A stretch of DNA of 64,000 nucleotides, taken from positions 1 to 64,000 of the forward strand of contig CAVONV010000005.1 of the NCBI GenBank assembly GCA_963697355.1, given 5' to 3'. The translations under genes were made by a program, and so were the position numbers. Below are positions 63,578-64,000 of the stretch, piece by piece (position 1 is the stretch's first letter; the number at the start of each line of letters is the position of its first letter). The DNA comes from CAVONV01 sp963697355. Lineage in GTDB: Bacteria > Acidobacteriota > Vicinamibacteria > Marinacidobacterales > DATDRI01. A model generated the notes under the pieces. That model worked only from the letters and a program-made list of their open reading frames with translations. It was not told where the DNA came from and did not search any database.

Positions 63578-64000
63578 TCAGTCGAAGCTCTTGGCGATGG
63601 CACGCGCCATCGTCTCTTCCTCGTTGTTCCCGTCGCCGGTGCTGAACCAGTTGATGACGAGGTCCCGGGACGGGGAGACGTAGAGCCCCTGTCCACCGAA
63701 CCCTCCTTTGTACATGTCTCCGTCCGAGAGGATGGCATCCCACATGTAGCGATTGGTCATGTTCTTCTCGCCGGGGAAGTACTTCATCATGGTTTGCCCG
63801 ACGTATCCCTTGTCATAGATTTCGGGATCGCCGGTGGTCTGGAGCATCTTGACGATGGATTCGGAACGATGCGCTCGGAGCTCACTTTGTTCCAGCTCGG
63901 GGTGAAGATCATTCCGAAGCGTGCCATGTCGCGCAGCGTGCTCGCGTTCCAACCGAAGGACATCGGATAACCCCGCGGTGAAACAGCCACAACCATGTCA
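63578..64000 (-). pseudogene. Serine hydrolase (beta-lactamase/class C fold), 5' end outside window, frameshifted
   Basis: The C-terminal part of a class C beta-lactamase-like hydrolase: SFGWNASTLRDMARFGMIFT in one frame, then after a break SESIVKMLQTTGDPEIYDKG and GQGLYVSPSRDLVINWFSTG, ending AIAKSFD. A single additional T (plus-strand A at 63865-63866) joins them as ERIVSESIVKM. The catalytic S-x-x-K and Y-x-N motifs would lie beyond the window. It shows the same overall style as the hydrolase at 53175-54586, so the family is represented twice. Confidence 0.75.

Noticed and set aside
1..64000. CRISPR array or defence island
   Set aside because: No regularly spaced repeats were seen. The DUF4143 ATPase and TA pairs alone are not enough to claim a defence system.

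Overview
The window reads as chromosomal DNA of a GC-rich Gram-negative bacterium, most likely an acidobacterium or a close relative. This is inferred from gene content: two very large secreted BNR/sortilin-type beta-propeller proteins, a VWFA-related protein next to a TPR protein, the C-terminal part of a MacB/FtsX-type permease, and many exported peptidases and hydrolases. No rRNA or tRNA gene and no CRISPR array was found, so the assignment is not proved.

Layout. 0-10 kb: a secreted DUF4832 protein, a two-gene 2-oxoacid:ferredoxin oxidoreductase (ferredoxin-alpha and beta-gamma fusions), a sodium:solute symporter and an 1100-residue BNR protein. 10-25.7 kb: an exopolysaccharide locus. A Wza-type lipoprotein lies on the plus strand. 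Facing it is a minus-strand operon with chain-length protein, degenerate GGDEF membrane protein, initiating sugar transferase, four GT4 and one GT2 glycosyltransferases, Wzx-like flippase, O-antigen ligase/polymerase, amidohydrolase and, more loosely attached, an acyltransferase. Many of its genes overlap by 4 bases, and a good sigma70-type promoter precedes it. 26-33 kb: a deleted amidohydrolase remnant, a GNAT protein, an Xaa-Pro aminopeptidase, FadD, a second GNAT-like protein, a TPR protein and a truncated ABC permease. 33.9-43 kb: a tight plus-strand gene string (NhaC antiporter, sulfatase, saccharopine-dehydrogenase-like enzyme, CocE/S15 hydrolase, gamma-glutamyltranspeptidase, AlkZ-like protein) that looks like a catabolic operon for peptide-like or sulfated compounds. 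43-51.3 kb: RodZ/DUF2914 protein, S10 carboxypeptidase, TPR, VWA and a second BNR protein.

51.3-58.8 kb is an accessory patch: three toxin-antitoxin loci (HigA with only the tail of HigB, Phd/ParE, HigBA), a DUF4143 ATPase, several gene fragments and a pair of repeats resembling an IS21-type end, interrupted by metF and a serine hydrolase. 59-63 kb carries ion and membrane functions (CorA, a two-TM potassium channel, cardiolipin synthase, HdeD). The window ends inside a second serine hydrolase of the beta-lactamase fold.

A striking property is that at least nine genes between 36.5 kb and the end are broken by single-base indels, most of them in short homopolymers, while the first 36 kb has none that I could find. 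That pattern points to uncorrected base errors rather than gene death for most of them. I rebuilt the intact proteins and give the break points. No clearly new defence or mobile system could be shown. The best leads are the 33.9-41.8 kb operon, the amidohydrolase inside the polysaccharide operon, and the remodelled toxin-antitoxin patch.
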